Below are positions 13,790 to 21,336 of a stretch of DNA of 21,738 nt, piece after piece (positions within the stretch are counted from its first letter, which is position 1; the number at the start of each line of letters is the position of its first letter). The position numbers were made by a program, and so were the translations under genes. Source of the stretch: a virus; IMG/VR virus record IMGVR_UViG_3300017779_000190, positions 1-21,738 of that record; one strand, written 5' to 3'. Under the pieces are notes generated by a model. That model saw only the letters and a list, made by a program, of their open reading frames with translations. It made no database searches and had not been told where the DNA came from.

Positions 13790-14578
13790 CTACCACGGCA
13801 TCTTATGCGTAATAGCCTTAGTTTCCTTGTCGTATTCTTCAGGCCTAAGCAAATGAAGAGAGATGAATTGAGAATCTAAATAGTCATCAGGATCAGTAAA
13901 CCCTGCTGCCATTGCGTTCTTTTTCTTCTCTTCATATTTAGGTTTAACGTTGTTCCAAGCATCTCTATTTTCCTGTCTGATCTCTTTAACCTTATCTTCA
14001 ATAGATAAAGAGCCGCTTAAAACCTTTTTAGCCCAAGCTGGGCCTCGTCCAAAGATACCCCAGATATTATCCGAGGAATCTCCTGACACTAACTGGGTCA
14101 ATTCGTTTAGTTCTGCTTCTTCTTTGCTGACATAAACTGGTTCATCTTCTTTTCGAGGATTCCAATGCCAACCAGCAACAGTTCTAAAATCTTTATCAAC
14201 ACCAATAGAAGTCCAAAGCCCATTAGAAACGAGCATGGAGACAATATCATCGGCTTCCAGTCGATCAATTGCAACGCTTTTCTCCACAGAATCTGAGGCT
14301 GTAGCGTAAGCACACGCATCACCTAAGAATACTGGTTTTGGTTTGTTGTTTCTGTTATTCTTATACAAAGGCCAAAAAGCCTTACGGAAGTTATCTTCAC
14401 GACTGCATGAGAATGCAATGTATGTAGTCTCAAAGTTAGAGGATAAGTCTTTTAAGTCGTACTCAATGCGATCCTCTAAATAATCGTAGCCCTCATTATC
14501 TGCATAGCATGCAGCAGTGTAGGCTAACCAATCTCCGTCAATTATGCATTTCGTCGGAGTCGTCTTCGTCTGGGTCAT
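13790..14578 (-). CDS. 5'-3' exonuclease (T7 gp6-like, FEN family)
   Basis: A 262-residue protein read from ATG 14578 (weak GGAT/TGGA upstream; an in-frame ATG at 14596 has no better site). The flap-nuclease motifs are in order: IIDGDWLAY (first metal Asp near residue 14), DNFRKAFWPLYKNNR (arch region), EADDIVSML (108-111), GVDKDFRTVAG (128-130) and SGDSSDNIWGIFGRGPAWAK (166 onward, helix-hairpin-helix). In T7 this enzyme removes RNA primers and degrades host DNA, feeding nucleotides to replication. The start overlaps the end of the kinase-like gene by about 41 bases. The gene closes the replication block. T7 gp6 is about 300 residues, so this is slightly short but complete in motifs. Confidence 0.88.
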   Translation of the reverse strand: MTQTKTTPTKCIIDGDWLAYTAACYADNEGYDYLEDRIEYDLKDLSSNFETTYIAFSCSREDNFRKAFWPLYKNNRNNKPKPVFLGDACAYATASDSVEKSVAIDRLEADDIVSMLVSNGLWTSIGVDKDFRTVAGWHWNPRKEDEPVYVSKEEAELNELTQLVSGDSSDNIWGIFGRGPAWAKKVLSGSLSIEDKVKEIRQENRDAWNNVKPKYEEKKKNAMAAGFTDPDDYLDSQFISLHLLRPEEYDKETKAITHKMPW

Positions 14579-15365
14579 AGAAATCCAATCCTTCATTAGT
14601 TAGAAAATCATCATTATTTTTATCAAACAGATCTCGAAGTGCAGTGTGAATCTGTCTCAACAGCTCTTCTTTTTCTTCTTCTGTTAAGTCATCTAAGTAT
14701 ACCTCTTCTTTATCTACTGAGGCTACAACTTTGAGTCCTAAAACAAAAGGTGCAACCAGTTTAACTAGCTGCTCAAGATCTTCTAAGGAAGTCTCGTTTG
14801 TCATCCAATACATGTCATGTTGCACTGGACCTTCCCAAGGCATCTTTACGTTAAAGAATCGTTCGATACGATGCTGTACGCCTTGAGTCTTGTCAAGAGA
14901 CTTAGCTAGCTTTTCTGATTCGTGGTTTCTCCACCTTGCTTTGGGGTAAGGCAATCGTTCTCCAGCACAGATATGCATAAGCTGCCCACCTTGTTTTAGG
15001 ATCATGTCTACCTCGTTCTGATACCGAACATCGTCAATGATAATAATACGTTCCCAGTATTTCTCATTACATTCAATATCAAGGTTTTCATTATCAATAG
15101 CTGTAAGAATCTTCATTTGTGCCTCATCCAAGAAAAAGCTAGGATCTCCGGAACGTTTCTCTGCTCCAAACTTTTGGCAAAACTTTCTGTATTTTACGTG
15201 ATCTTTTTCTTTTGTAAGCCCTTGCTCCTTTGCTGCATCTTTGATAGGATCAGCAAAAGAAACAAGCTCAGGTACAAACCCCTTAGAAAAGGCAATAGCC
15301 ATGAGCTGTCTAGCCACATGAGTCTTACCTGCTCTTGCTTGTCCTGTTAGTCCGATTAATCTCAT
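14538..15365 (-). CDS. Deoxynucleoside monophosphate kinase-like P-loop protein
   Basis: A 275-residue protein with an N-terminal Walker A (GLTGQARAGKTHVARQL, Lys14). Next come VSFADPIKDAA and IIIIDDVRYQNEVDMI, segments typical of the phage dNMP kinase family (T4 gp1 type), then a HESE segment (RWRNHESEKLA). These enzymes phosphorylate dNMPs released from host DNA to dNDPs. With the exonuclease downstream and polymerase upstream, that would complete a nucleotide-recycling line. The C-terminal about 60 residues are strongly acidic (DLTEEEKEELLRQ, DPDEDDSDEMHN) and may be an extra regulatory tail. The ATG overlaps the previous stop (ATGA). Substrate specificity cannot be read here. Confidence 0.75.
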   Translation of the reverse strand: MRLIGLTGQARAGKTHVARQLMAIAFSKGFVPELVSFADPIKDAAKEQGLTKEKDHVKYRKFCQKFGAEKRSGDPSFFLDEAQMKILTAIDNENLDIECNEKYWERIIIIDDVRYQNEVDMILKQGGQLMHICAGERLPYPKARWRNHESEKLAKSLDKTQGVQHRIERFFNVKMPWEGPVQHDMYWMTNETSLEDLEQLVKLVAPFVLGLKVVASVDKEEVYLDDLTEEEKEELLRQIHTALRDLFDKNNDDFLTNEGLDFYDPDEDDSDEMHN

Positions 15366-15697
15366 ATTTCAATTCCACATAAAGGGATCTCATAGTAAAT
15401 TGAGATACCTAATTCTTTAGCATATGCCCATTCCCAGTTAGCACCGGGGCTATTTTCATAACCAGACATCATGTATATTGCGTCTACAGTCTTGAGTGCT
15501 TTTAAATCTCTACGAGCTGCCTTCATGTAGTCTTCCCGTGTGAACTCTACGTCAGGCTTTAAGCCCTCTTTTAAGTCCATCTCACAAGGATTAATGACTT
15601 CCCATCGTGCTGCTTCTAGTTCTTCTTGCTTACGAAGAAAAGCACCATAGTTATTATCAGGATGGCCCGACATAGGGCCTGCTATATAAATCTTCAT
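15362..15697 (-). CDS. DUF4406-like protein (nucleoside deoxyribosyltransferase-like fold)
   Basis: A 111-residue protein beginning MKIYIAGPMSGHPDNNYGAF. The 'KIYIAGPMsG...N' opening, the INPCEMD segment, a MKAARRDLKALKTVDAIYMM helix-strand and the final GANWEWAYAKELGI are the signature of the DUF4406 family, related to nucleoside 2-deoxyribosyltransferases. These proteins probably act on nucleotides or their derivatives, which suits a place between polymerase and dNMP kinase. I prefer ATG 15697 (GGAG 8 bases upstream, TAATG overlap with the polymerase stop) to a GTG at 15706 that sits against the ribosome binding site. The exact reaction is unknown. Confidence 0.8.
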   Translation of the reverse strand: MKIYIAGPMSGHPDNNYGAFLRKQEELEAARWEVINPCEMDLKEGLKPDVEFTREDYMKAARRDLKALKTVDAIYMMSGYENSPGANWEWAYAKELGISIYYEIPLCGIEI

Positions 15698-17508
15698 TAG
15701 TGACACTCCGACCAGTTTTTACCGATAGTTGCTTCTGCTGCAATAGGCATACGAATATTCAACAGTTTACCAGCTTCCTCAGCTGCGTCAACCAGAATAT
15801 TAGACACTTCTTCAGCATATTTCTCTTGACACTCCCACTGCATTTCGTCATGGATAAAGCCAATCTGATATGCTGGGAGTCCCGCTTCTTGAATCATACG
15901 ATTAGCAGTAATGCACCACATCTTAGATACAATAGCACCTGCACCCTGAAGCAGCACATTTAGTGCCTTATGTACAGAGCGGACAGGCGTTACCCTACCA
16001 TCAAGTAGTTTAATATTACCTTGCCTACCGGCTTGGGTAGTAACATTATCTATAAGCTTCTTAAGTGCTGGGATATTCTCAAAGAAACGATTCTTCATCT
16101 GACCACCCTGTTTAGAGGAGCCGTCAATGATAGAGCCGATCTTTGTATTGCCTGCACCATAGATCAAGGCATAGATAAAGACCTTAGCTTGGTTTCTTGT
16201 TTGAAGACCTGCAGCTTTCTGGTTCATAGTATGAATATCATCATTAAGAATAATATGAGCATACTGACCACCATCGTTAGGATGCATGTAATGTGCGAGG
16301 CACCTAAGCTCTAGACCAGATAGGTCTGAACCCACTTGTACCATACCTGGGCTAGGGCCCCATAGGGAGCGAGCCTCTTTGTTACTAGACACTTGCTGAA
16401 TGTTAGGTTGGCTTGCACTGGTTCTACCAGTAACTGTACCTAATGTATTCAGAGAGCCATGTATTCTATTGTCCCTAGAATACTGAGCCCTAAGATTCCA
16501 ATCTTCTACTTGACCCCGAAGCTTATCTAAGTCTCGATACTCAAGCAGTAACTTGGCTTCTGGAAAATCTAGTTCCTTAAGTACCTGCACATCACATACA
16601 GGGTTTCCAGTTTCAGGATTGTACTTGGGTTCCCAAGTGTACTTCTCCTTAAATCTCTCTACAATCTGTTGAGAGCTACCGGGATTAAAGGGAATAAGCT
16701 TAAACTTATTAGGACCTTTAACCAAGCGTTCCTTGATAACGCTAGAACCCTTGCCCTTGACCTCTCCTTTTGTCAAGTACTGCAGGTTGGTTTCAGGATC
16801 TACGTAGTATGCTACAGACTTAAGGTACTCTTTCTTGTCAGGAAAGATTTTACGAAGGTCATCTTCAATGCCTCGCTTGTCTGAGAGCAGCTTGAATAAG
16901 ATTTGCTCACCTAACTTAAAGTTGTACCACCAGCCTCTGCCGGTTTGGCCTGCAATGATCTTAGCAAAAGCATGCTCAAACTTCATCACATTTGCAGGAA
17001 CATGCTTACACTTTTCAGTTAACACATTAAATAAATCTGCATTTGTTTTTACATCTTGTATGCAATACTTAAGCATAGATGCATTGAAGTCTTCCCACGA
17101 TCCTTCATACTCTGATTTCTGATTATCTAATCCAAAAGCTTGGGACAATGCCTTGAGGCCATAGCCCTTTGCTTCATTGGTTTGCCTATCAGGATACAAA
17201 AGCATAGCCATAAGCATTGTATCTATAACCTTCTTGTCCTCTAGGACTTCAGCATTGTGAAGTCTTTTGAGGACAGGAAGATCATAGTTGATGATATTGT
17301 GACCAATTAACACATCTCCTGTGGCTAGGAAATCAATACCATCTTGAATCTGATGAGGATAGAAAACATGCTCAGCCCTTGTATTTAAATCTATAACTAC
17401 AAGGCAGTGAACAGTAGTGCATTCAGTAAACACCTGACCTTTTTGATTAATCTTTAGTTCATTGTAGCCGTTTGTTTCGATGTCAAAGACAAAGACTTTT
17501 TGTTTCAT
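15697..17508 (-). CDS. DNA polymerase, family A (T7 gp5-like) with 3'-5' exonuclease
   Basis: A 603-residue replicative polymerase. The proofreading domain has FDIETNGY (Asp9, Glu11), IGHNIINYDLPVL (Asp76) and YCIQDVKTNADLF (Asp152). The polymerase domain has motif A GSDLSGLELRCLAHYM (Asp395), motif B TRNQAKVFIYALIYGAG (Arg438 to Gly451) and motif C GFIHDEMQWEC (Asp554, Glu555). The C-terminus, IGKNWSECH, matches the NW..CH ending of T7 gp5, so the protein is complete. It is about 100 residues shorter than T7 gp5 (704). Part of the shortfall lies before FNPGSS, where T7 carries its thioredoxin-binding insertion, so the processivity partner may differ. The ATG overlaps the TGA of the small upstream gene. 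Confidence 0.96.
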   Translation of the reverse strand: MKQKVFVFDIETNGYNELKINQKGQVFTECTTVHCLVVIDLNTRAEHVFYPHQIQDGIDFLATGDVLIGHNIINYDLPVLKRLHNAEVLEDKKVIDTMLMAMLLYPDRQTNEAKGYGLKALSQAFGLDNQKSEYEGSWEDFNASMLKYCIQDVKTNADLFNVLTEKCKHVPANVMKFEHAFAKIIAGQTGRGWWYNFKLGEQILFKLLSDKRGIEDDLRKIFPDKKEYLKSVAYYVDPETNLQYLTKGEVKGKGSSVIKERLVKGPNKFKLIPFNPGSSQQIVERFKEKYTWEPKYNPETGNPVCDVQVLKELDFPEAKLLLEYRDLDKLRGQVEDWNLRAQYSRDNRIHGSLNTLGTVTGRTSASQPNIQQVSSNKEARSLWGPSPGMVQVGSDLSGLELRCLAHYMHPNDGGQYAHIILNDDIHTMNQKAAGLQTRNQAKVFIYALIYGAGNTKIGSIIDGSSKQGGQMKNRFFENIPALKKLIDNVTTQAGRQGNIKLLDGRVTPVRSVHKALNVLLQGAGAIVSKMWCITANRMIQEAGLPAYQIGFIHDEMQWECQEKYAEEVSNILVDAAEEAGKLLNIRMPIAAEATIGKNWSECH

Positions 17509-17663
17509 ATCTTCTCATGTTCTTTTAGAGTGTTCATAATCCATGTGAATGCTGCCTTCAGGTCCCGTGTAAGAAAAGACTTACGATCAGGGTGAGTTAG
17601 AATTAACCTTAAGATCTGCATAAAGCCCATAGATACTTCATAAGTAAATTTAGGTTTAGGCAC
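17505..17663 (-). CDS. Small GTG-start protein between primase and polymerase
   Basis: A 52-residue ORF. It starts at GTG 17663 inside the end of the primase-helicase gene, with CCGGAG 7 bases upstream, and ends in an ATGA overlap with the polymerase. It reads MPKPKFTYEVSMGFMQILRL, then LTHPDRKSFLTRDLKAAFTW and a short charged end. The whole 150-base gap is thus coding and coupled on both sides. It is basic and probably helical. I do not recognise it; an accessory replication factor would be a guess from location. Confidence 0.65.
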   Translation of the reverse strand: MPKPKFTYEVSMGFMQILRLILTHPDRKSFLTRDLKAAFTWIMNTLKEHEKI

Positions 17664-19365
17664 TGGCAAACTCCGGCACTCCTCCTACGAACGTAGGATC
17701 TACTTCTTCCAGCCGATTAGTATTATGGCTGTAGAACAGACCTGTAGCAACTCCAGCCCTACCTGTCAAACGATTCTTAAGAACACGAACAACAGTAGTG
17801 TTGGCTTCATCATGGTTACTTGCTTGGCGATTACGTTCCAAACCAATAACGGTATTAGGAACGGATGAAAGAGAGCCTGAGCCACGAAGGTCTTGCAAGG
17901 TAATGCGAGAGCCTTCTTCGTAGGGCTTGTCAGTCTTCTTCAATTGTGAGATAATATCAACATGAACACCTGTCCTCACACAGAGGGAACGAATACCCTT
18001 CATAAGAGTATCGATCAGTAAGCGTTCGCTATTATTATCTTCTGAGGCCATCATAGCGGTAGCTGCCGCAGTAATGTGGTCAAGAACAATAACCTTGACT
18101 CCCAAGCTGGCAGCCATAAATTCCATTCTTTGCAAGAGATTTTGCATAGCGTTGTGACCTTCATGATCATAAACATAGAACCCTGTCTCCGATAGCCATT
18201 TCTTAGCACCCATATACTCATCTTCTGAGTAGTCATTGCACACAGTGTAATCAACACGTTCAACACCCATGTTTTCTCTAAGATCATTCATGGTATTGGC
18301 TGCTCGAATAGATCGAATAGGTTTATTAATATGAAGAGAAACAATATCATCCACAGTCTCCTGCGGTGTCTCCTCTAGCATAATAGCACCCACACTACGA
18401 TTCTCATTCAAGTGGGAGTAGATTAGCTCACGCACAATGGTACTCTTGCCTGAGCCTGTACCTGATGTCCAGAGCGTAATCTCACCGCTACGCTGACCGA
18501 TAAGGAACTCATTGAGTCCGGGCCAAGGAATAGACCACACTTCAGTGTTGGTATTATTATCAGCAATAACATTACTGACGTGCAAGATTTCGTCTGGGCT
18601 GTATAGCTGGGCTTCCCAGATAGCATTGATAAGACTCTTGGTTTCTCCAGCAAGCAGGTGCTCATTGGGATCCTTAAGCATGATCTTAGCAATCTTAGCT
18701 TTGCCCGGAGGCAAGACATCTGCAACAGCCTTGGCTGCTTCACGTCCTGCATCGTCGTTGTCAAAGAGTAAGACTACTTCTTCATACGATGCAACAAAAT
18801 CATAGTTGTTCTTAATGTCTCGTACAGCACTGGCTGCACCGTTAGGTAGAGAGACAACTGGCCACTTGTTCTCCATGAGCTGAGACACTGTAAGACAGTC
18901 AATCTCGCCTTCTGTGATAACAAGTCGTTTACCGTTCATCTTGAATAGACCTTGACCAAAGAGCTCAGGGTTACGACTGTTGCCTACCCACTTGAAGTCC
19001 TTTGTGTCATTCTTACGTAGCTTCTGAGCAATGAGAGTTCCATCCTTGAAAGCATTCCAGAATTGGAAATCTTGCTCACCCACCTTAGCACACTTGTAGC
19101 CATAGAGCCTACAAGTCTTCACGTTAATCTGTCTATCTTCTAGATCAGTATAGTATCCATTGTATGGATTCCAGTTGCCTTCTACCTTAACAGCTTTCTT
19201 GACATAAGAACCGCTGGCGTTTTCATGATAACCGCAAGCAAAGCAGTGAGCATGACCGTCATTATACCTAGCAAGGTTGTCACAGGATGTGTCCTTGCCT
19301 TGACGATTGCATTCAGGGCATTGTTCCCTGTCTACAACAAAAGTAATTTCTTCTTCGTTTTTCAT
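17656..19365 (-). CDS. DNA primase-helicase (T7 gp4-like)
   Basis: A 569-residue bifunctional replication protein. The N-terminal zinc ribbon has CPEC (Cys16, Cys19) and HCFACGY (Cys41, Cys44). The TOPRIM primase core has VITEGEIDCLTV (Glu152, Glu154) and LLFDNDDAGREAA (Asp202, Asp204). The hexameric helicase domain has Walker A GTGSGKST (302-309), Walker B VIVLDH (Asp429), the SQLKK segment near 473 and DLRGSGSL near 492. T7 gp4 is 566 residues, so it is full length. It would unwind DNA and lay primers for the polymerase two genes downstream. A GGAG sits 6 bases before the ATG, and a strong terminator lies immediately upstream, so it may be expressed by read-through or from its own promoter. 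Confidence 0.96.
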   Translation of the reverse strand: MKNEEEITFVVDREQCPECNRQGKDTSCDNLARYNDGHAHCFACGYHENASGSYVKKAVKVEGNWNPYNGYYTDLEDRQINVKTCRLYGYKCAKVGEQDFQFWNAFKDGTLIAQKLRKNDTKDFKWVGNSRNPELFGQGLFKMNGKRLVITEGEIDCLTVSQLMENKWPVVSLPNGAASAVRDIKNNYDFVASYEEVVLLFDNDDAGREAAKAVADVLPPGKAKIAKIMLKDPNEHLLAGETKSLINAIWEAQLYSPDEILHVSNVIADNNTNTEVWSIPWPGLNEFLIGQRSGEITLWTSGTGSGKSTIVRELIYSHLNENRSVGAIMLEETPQETVDDIVSLHINKPIRSIRAANTMNDLRENMGVERVDYTVCNDYSEDEYMGAKKWLSETGFYVYDHEGHNAMQNLLQRMEFMAASLGVKVIVLDHITAAATAMMASEDNNSERLLIDTLMKGIRSLCVRTGVHVDIISQLKKTDKPYEEGSRITLQDLRGSGSLSSVPNTVIGLERNRQASNHDEANTTVVRVLKNRLTGRAGVATGLFYSHNTNRLEEVDPTFVGGVPEFASA

Positions 19366-19376
19366 AATTCTCCGAT

Positions 19377-19409
19377 AAAAAAATCCCCTTCCATTGCTGA
19401 AAGGGGATC
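19377..19409 (-). terminator. Intrinsic terminator between RusA-like and primase-helicase genes
   Basis: Arms ATCCCCTT (19383-19390) and AAGGGGAT (19401-19408) enclose a 10-base loop, followed in the minus-strand transcript by seven Ts (19377-19383). The primase-helicase ribosome binding site comes only a few bases later. This is the cleanest rho-independent terminator in the window. Its stem arms are nearly identical to those of the post-capsid terminator. Confidence 0.92.
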
Positions 19410-19412
19410 TCG

Positions 19413-19757
19413 TTAATCTACTGGTTCTTGCGATAAGCCGGTTAGCTTAAATGATATGTATTCTTTACTCTTCTCCGTCTTAACCTTAGTAACTTCAAGA
19501 TAGTATATTCTATTATCGTTAAAGCCATAATGTTTTTGTAAGACATCTATGAAGGGCTTGAGGCAGTTGTCAATGTCAGAAGCTCTATTACTGTACCCAA
19601 CCCGGATACGCAAGGACAGAGGACCTGTCCTTGGTATCCTGAGCTTTGGGAGCATTTTGGGTAACTTAATTTCATAGTTTCTGTACTTAGCAGACTTGCG
19701 TTTTCTGCCCATGAATGCTTCATTCATACTAAGCGGCTTGATAGCCAGCTTATGCAT
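19413..19757 (-). CDS. RusA-like Holliday-junction resolvase
   Basis: A 114-residue endonuclease of the RusA fold. The catalytic pattern is visible: NRASDIDNCLKPFIDVL gives Asp61, Asp63 and Lys67, and YGFNDNRI gives Asp81. These correspond to Asp70, Asp72, Lys76 and Asp91 of E. coli RusA. The N-terminal PLSMNEAFMGRKRKSAKYRN is the usual DNA-contacting opening. It would cut four-way junctions and branched DNA before packaging. T7 uses the unrelated gp3 endonuclease I in this genome position (between SSB and primase-helicase), so this is a non-homologous replacement with the same probable job. It starts 3 bases after the SSB stop and is followed by the terminator. Confidence 0.85.
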   Translation of the reverse strand: MHKLAIKPLSMNEAFMGRKRKSAKYRNYEIKLPKMLPKLRIPRTGPLSLRIRVGYSNRASDIDNCLKPFIDVLQKHYGFNDNRIYYLEVTKVKTEKSKEYISFKLTGLSQEPVD

Positions 19758-19760
19758 TCA

Positions 19761-20297
19761 TTAGAATGGCATGTCCGCGCCCTCTTCGGGCTCTGCTTCC
19801 TCAGTCATTGCGGCAGCAACCTTCTCCGAAACATAACCGCCTTCGACCTTATCGAAGCCGCTGCTCGCAGAACCTTGCTCGTTCTTTTCAATAATTTGAA
19901 CACCATCAAGATAGAGAGACATGCTGTTATCTCTTTCAAGAAGTGCTGGAACCAAACGCAAACGAACTACATCCCCACCAAAGGGAGTATCAGTAGTCTT
20001 TGTGTTTTGCGAGTCAAAGCATGGGAACATAGATGCACTAGGGTTATCCTTAGCGTACTGACTGTTCTTAACTTTGAGCAATTTGACTCCATCCCGTTCA
20101 GACACACCATTGACCTTAGATACCTTAGCGAAGTTGCATTTCTTTGCAGCATCGTTAATAAGGGTATTAAGTTCTTCTGTCAGTTCAACAGTAATGTTAT
20201 GGTTTGGATTACCAAACTTAACATCAGGCTTGTGTAAGTGGGCCCAAGTAACCGTGGCGTTAGGTGTAACAAAAGACTTTCCGTATTTGTTAGCCAT
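19761..20297 (-). CDS. Single-stranded DNA-binding protein (T7 gp2.5-like)
   Basis: A 178-residue protein with gp2.5-like features. These are an OB-fold-like N-terminal half (SFVTPNATVTWAHLHKPDVK, then NHNITVELTEEL), GGDVVRLRLVPALLE and YLDGVQIIEKNEQG in the later core, and an acidic C-terminal tail (AMTEEAEPEEGADMPF) ending in phenylalanine. In gp2.5 the acidic tail and terminal Phe contact the polymerase and primase-helicase and compete with DNA. T7 gp2.5 is 232 residues; most shortening is in the core. The AAGGAG ribosome binding site lies within the end of the upstream 35-residue ORF, which it overlaps by 8 bases. Confidence 0.88.
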   Translation of the reverse strand: MANKYGKSFVTPNATVTWAHLHKPDVKFGNPNHNITVELTEELNTLINDAAKKCNFAKVSKVNGVSERDGVKLLKVKNSQYAKDNPSASMFPCFDSQNTKTTDTPFGGDVVRLRLVPALLERDNSMSLYLDGVQIIEKNEQGSASSGFDKVEGGYVSEKVAAAMTEEAEPEEGADMPF

Positions 20298-20397
20298 AAA
20301 TAATCTCCTTCAGTAGAAAACAATTGAGTAGTATTATAGTGAAAGGTACTCCCAATGTGAGAGCATAATAACTTAATTTCTGTAAAATTTCTTTCAT
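20290..20397 (-). CDS. 35-residue single-TM peptide
   Basis: The ATG at 20397 overlaps the TGA of the phosphoesterase gene (ATGA). The ORF ends 8 bases into the SSB gene. The product is MKEILQKLSYYALTLGVPFT followed by IILLNCFLLKEIIYG, a short basic/polar start and one hydrophobic segment long enough to cross a membrane. The tight coupling on both sides suggests it is real. It fills what would otherwise be the gap between two genes. It could affect host membrane functions early in infection, but that is speculation. Confidence 0.55.
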   Translation of the reverse strand: MKEILQKLSYYALTLGVPFTIILLNCFLLKEIIYG

Positions 20398-21074
20398 AAC
20401 GGCATAGGCTCAAATACAGCGAGCTCTCCGTCTATAACTACTCCGCACCCAAGAATGGGTTTCTGATTAAACTTTTTGCCATAGTTCATTGCAGCAGACT
20501 TTACATCAATACCACAACCAACTTGCATACCGAAGCATCTAAAGCGTTCATTATTATAGAACTCTACTCCGGCTTGACTGTGAAAGTGTCCTTGCACAAT
20601 CGAAGAGAACTGAGCTTTTGCATTATTAAAAGCTACATTTCTCTGTCCACTAGAACCTCTGTCACCGTGTTGATACATAACGTCATCAATAACCTTACTA
20701 CCAAAACGTGGAATAACTTCCCAACCTTGGACACCCCATATATCTGCGTATGATTTTAGTACGCTTAGAGGTAGACCGCAGTCTTGAGCATGCCGTTCTG
20801 TTAGGGCATCATGATTACCTACGAACCATGTAACATCAGGTCCTAATTCTGCGTATAACATTTGAACTTGTTCATACGCTTTACGATATTCTAATTCACT
20901 GTTTTTAAGACTTGGAGCCTTAGGATGATAAGAGATACTTGCCCAATCGACAAGATCTCCAATGTGAACTACCGTGTCACACGACCATTCATCTCTTACA
21001 TCGGCAAGAAACTGAACATATGTAGGGTGCATGACAGGAGCATGTGTATCTCCTACAACCAAAACTCTACTCAT
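20394..21074 (-). CDS. Calcineurin-like metallophosphoesterase
   Basis: A 226-residue protein read from ATG 21074, which has AAAGGAG 7 bases upstream (a longer frame to 21107 lies in the previous gene). All metal-binding motifs are present in order: VVGDTHAP (Asp9, His11), HIGDLVDW (Asp40, Asp43), FVGNHDAL (Asn87, His88), YQHGDRG (His136) and QGHFHSQ (His163, His165). The family hydrolyses phosphomonoesters or phosphodiesters with two metal ions; substrates in phages are mostly unknown and could be nucleotides, RNA ends or a host signal. It overlaps the preceding gene by 8 bases and sits in the early/middle block between RNA polymerase and SSB. Confidence 0.9.
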   Translation of the reverse strand: MSRVLVVGDTHAPVMHPTYVQFLADVRDEWSCDTVVHIGDLVDWASISYHPKAPSLKNSELEYRKAYEQVQMLYAELGPDVTWFVGNHDALTERHAQDCGLPLSVLKSYADIWGVQGWEVIPRFGSKVIDDVMYQHGDRGSSGQRNVAFNNAKAQFSSIVQGHFHSQAGVEFYNNERFRCFGMQVGCGIDVKSAAMNYGKKFNQKPILGCGVVIDGELAVFEPMPL

Positions 21075-21330
21075 TTTTTGTCTCCTTTGGTTTAATACCA
21101 TGAACAATGTAACGCCACTCTTCTAGTGTAATTTCATTTCTTGTGTACGCCTCATTAGCTTCCACGGCATCTCTATACTTTTTAGTATGAATCCGACTTG
21201 CAGAAACATGATCCCCTTTGCCCGCACTTAGTTTGCGACCTTGGGAATCCCATTTATCTAAGTCAGCATTGACCCCGCCTAGTTGACGAGCGTCTTCATT
21301 ACCTCTTCTAACAAAGGTATCTTTACCCAT
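21067..21330 (-). CDS. Small hypothetical basic protein
   Basis: An 87-residue protein starting MGKDTFVRRGNEDARQLGGV, six bases after the RNA polymerase stop, with GAGGT just upstream of the ATG. A middle segment (RKLSAGKGDHVSASRIHTKK) and a C-terminal tryptophan motif (EITLEEWRYIVHGIKPKE) suggest one or two helices. It is highly charged with no cysteines or hydrophobic segments. In T7 the genes after RNA polymerase encode small host-takeover proteins, so an anti-host role is possible, but nothing here shows it. Confidence 0.7.
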   Translation of the reverse strand: MGKDTFVRRGNEDARQLGGVNADLDKWDSQGRKLSAGKGDHVSASRIHTKKYRDAVEANEAYTRNEITLEEWRYIVHGIKPKETKNE

Positions 21331-21336
21331 ATTACC

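Noticed and set aside
20325-20350. Minus-strand CACTATA resembling the core of a T7 promoter, ahead of SSB
   Set aside because: Only the CACTATA core matches; flanking bases do not, and no second copy with the same surroundings was seen. A similar ACTATAG near 13388 lies in coding sequence with different flanks.
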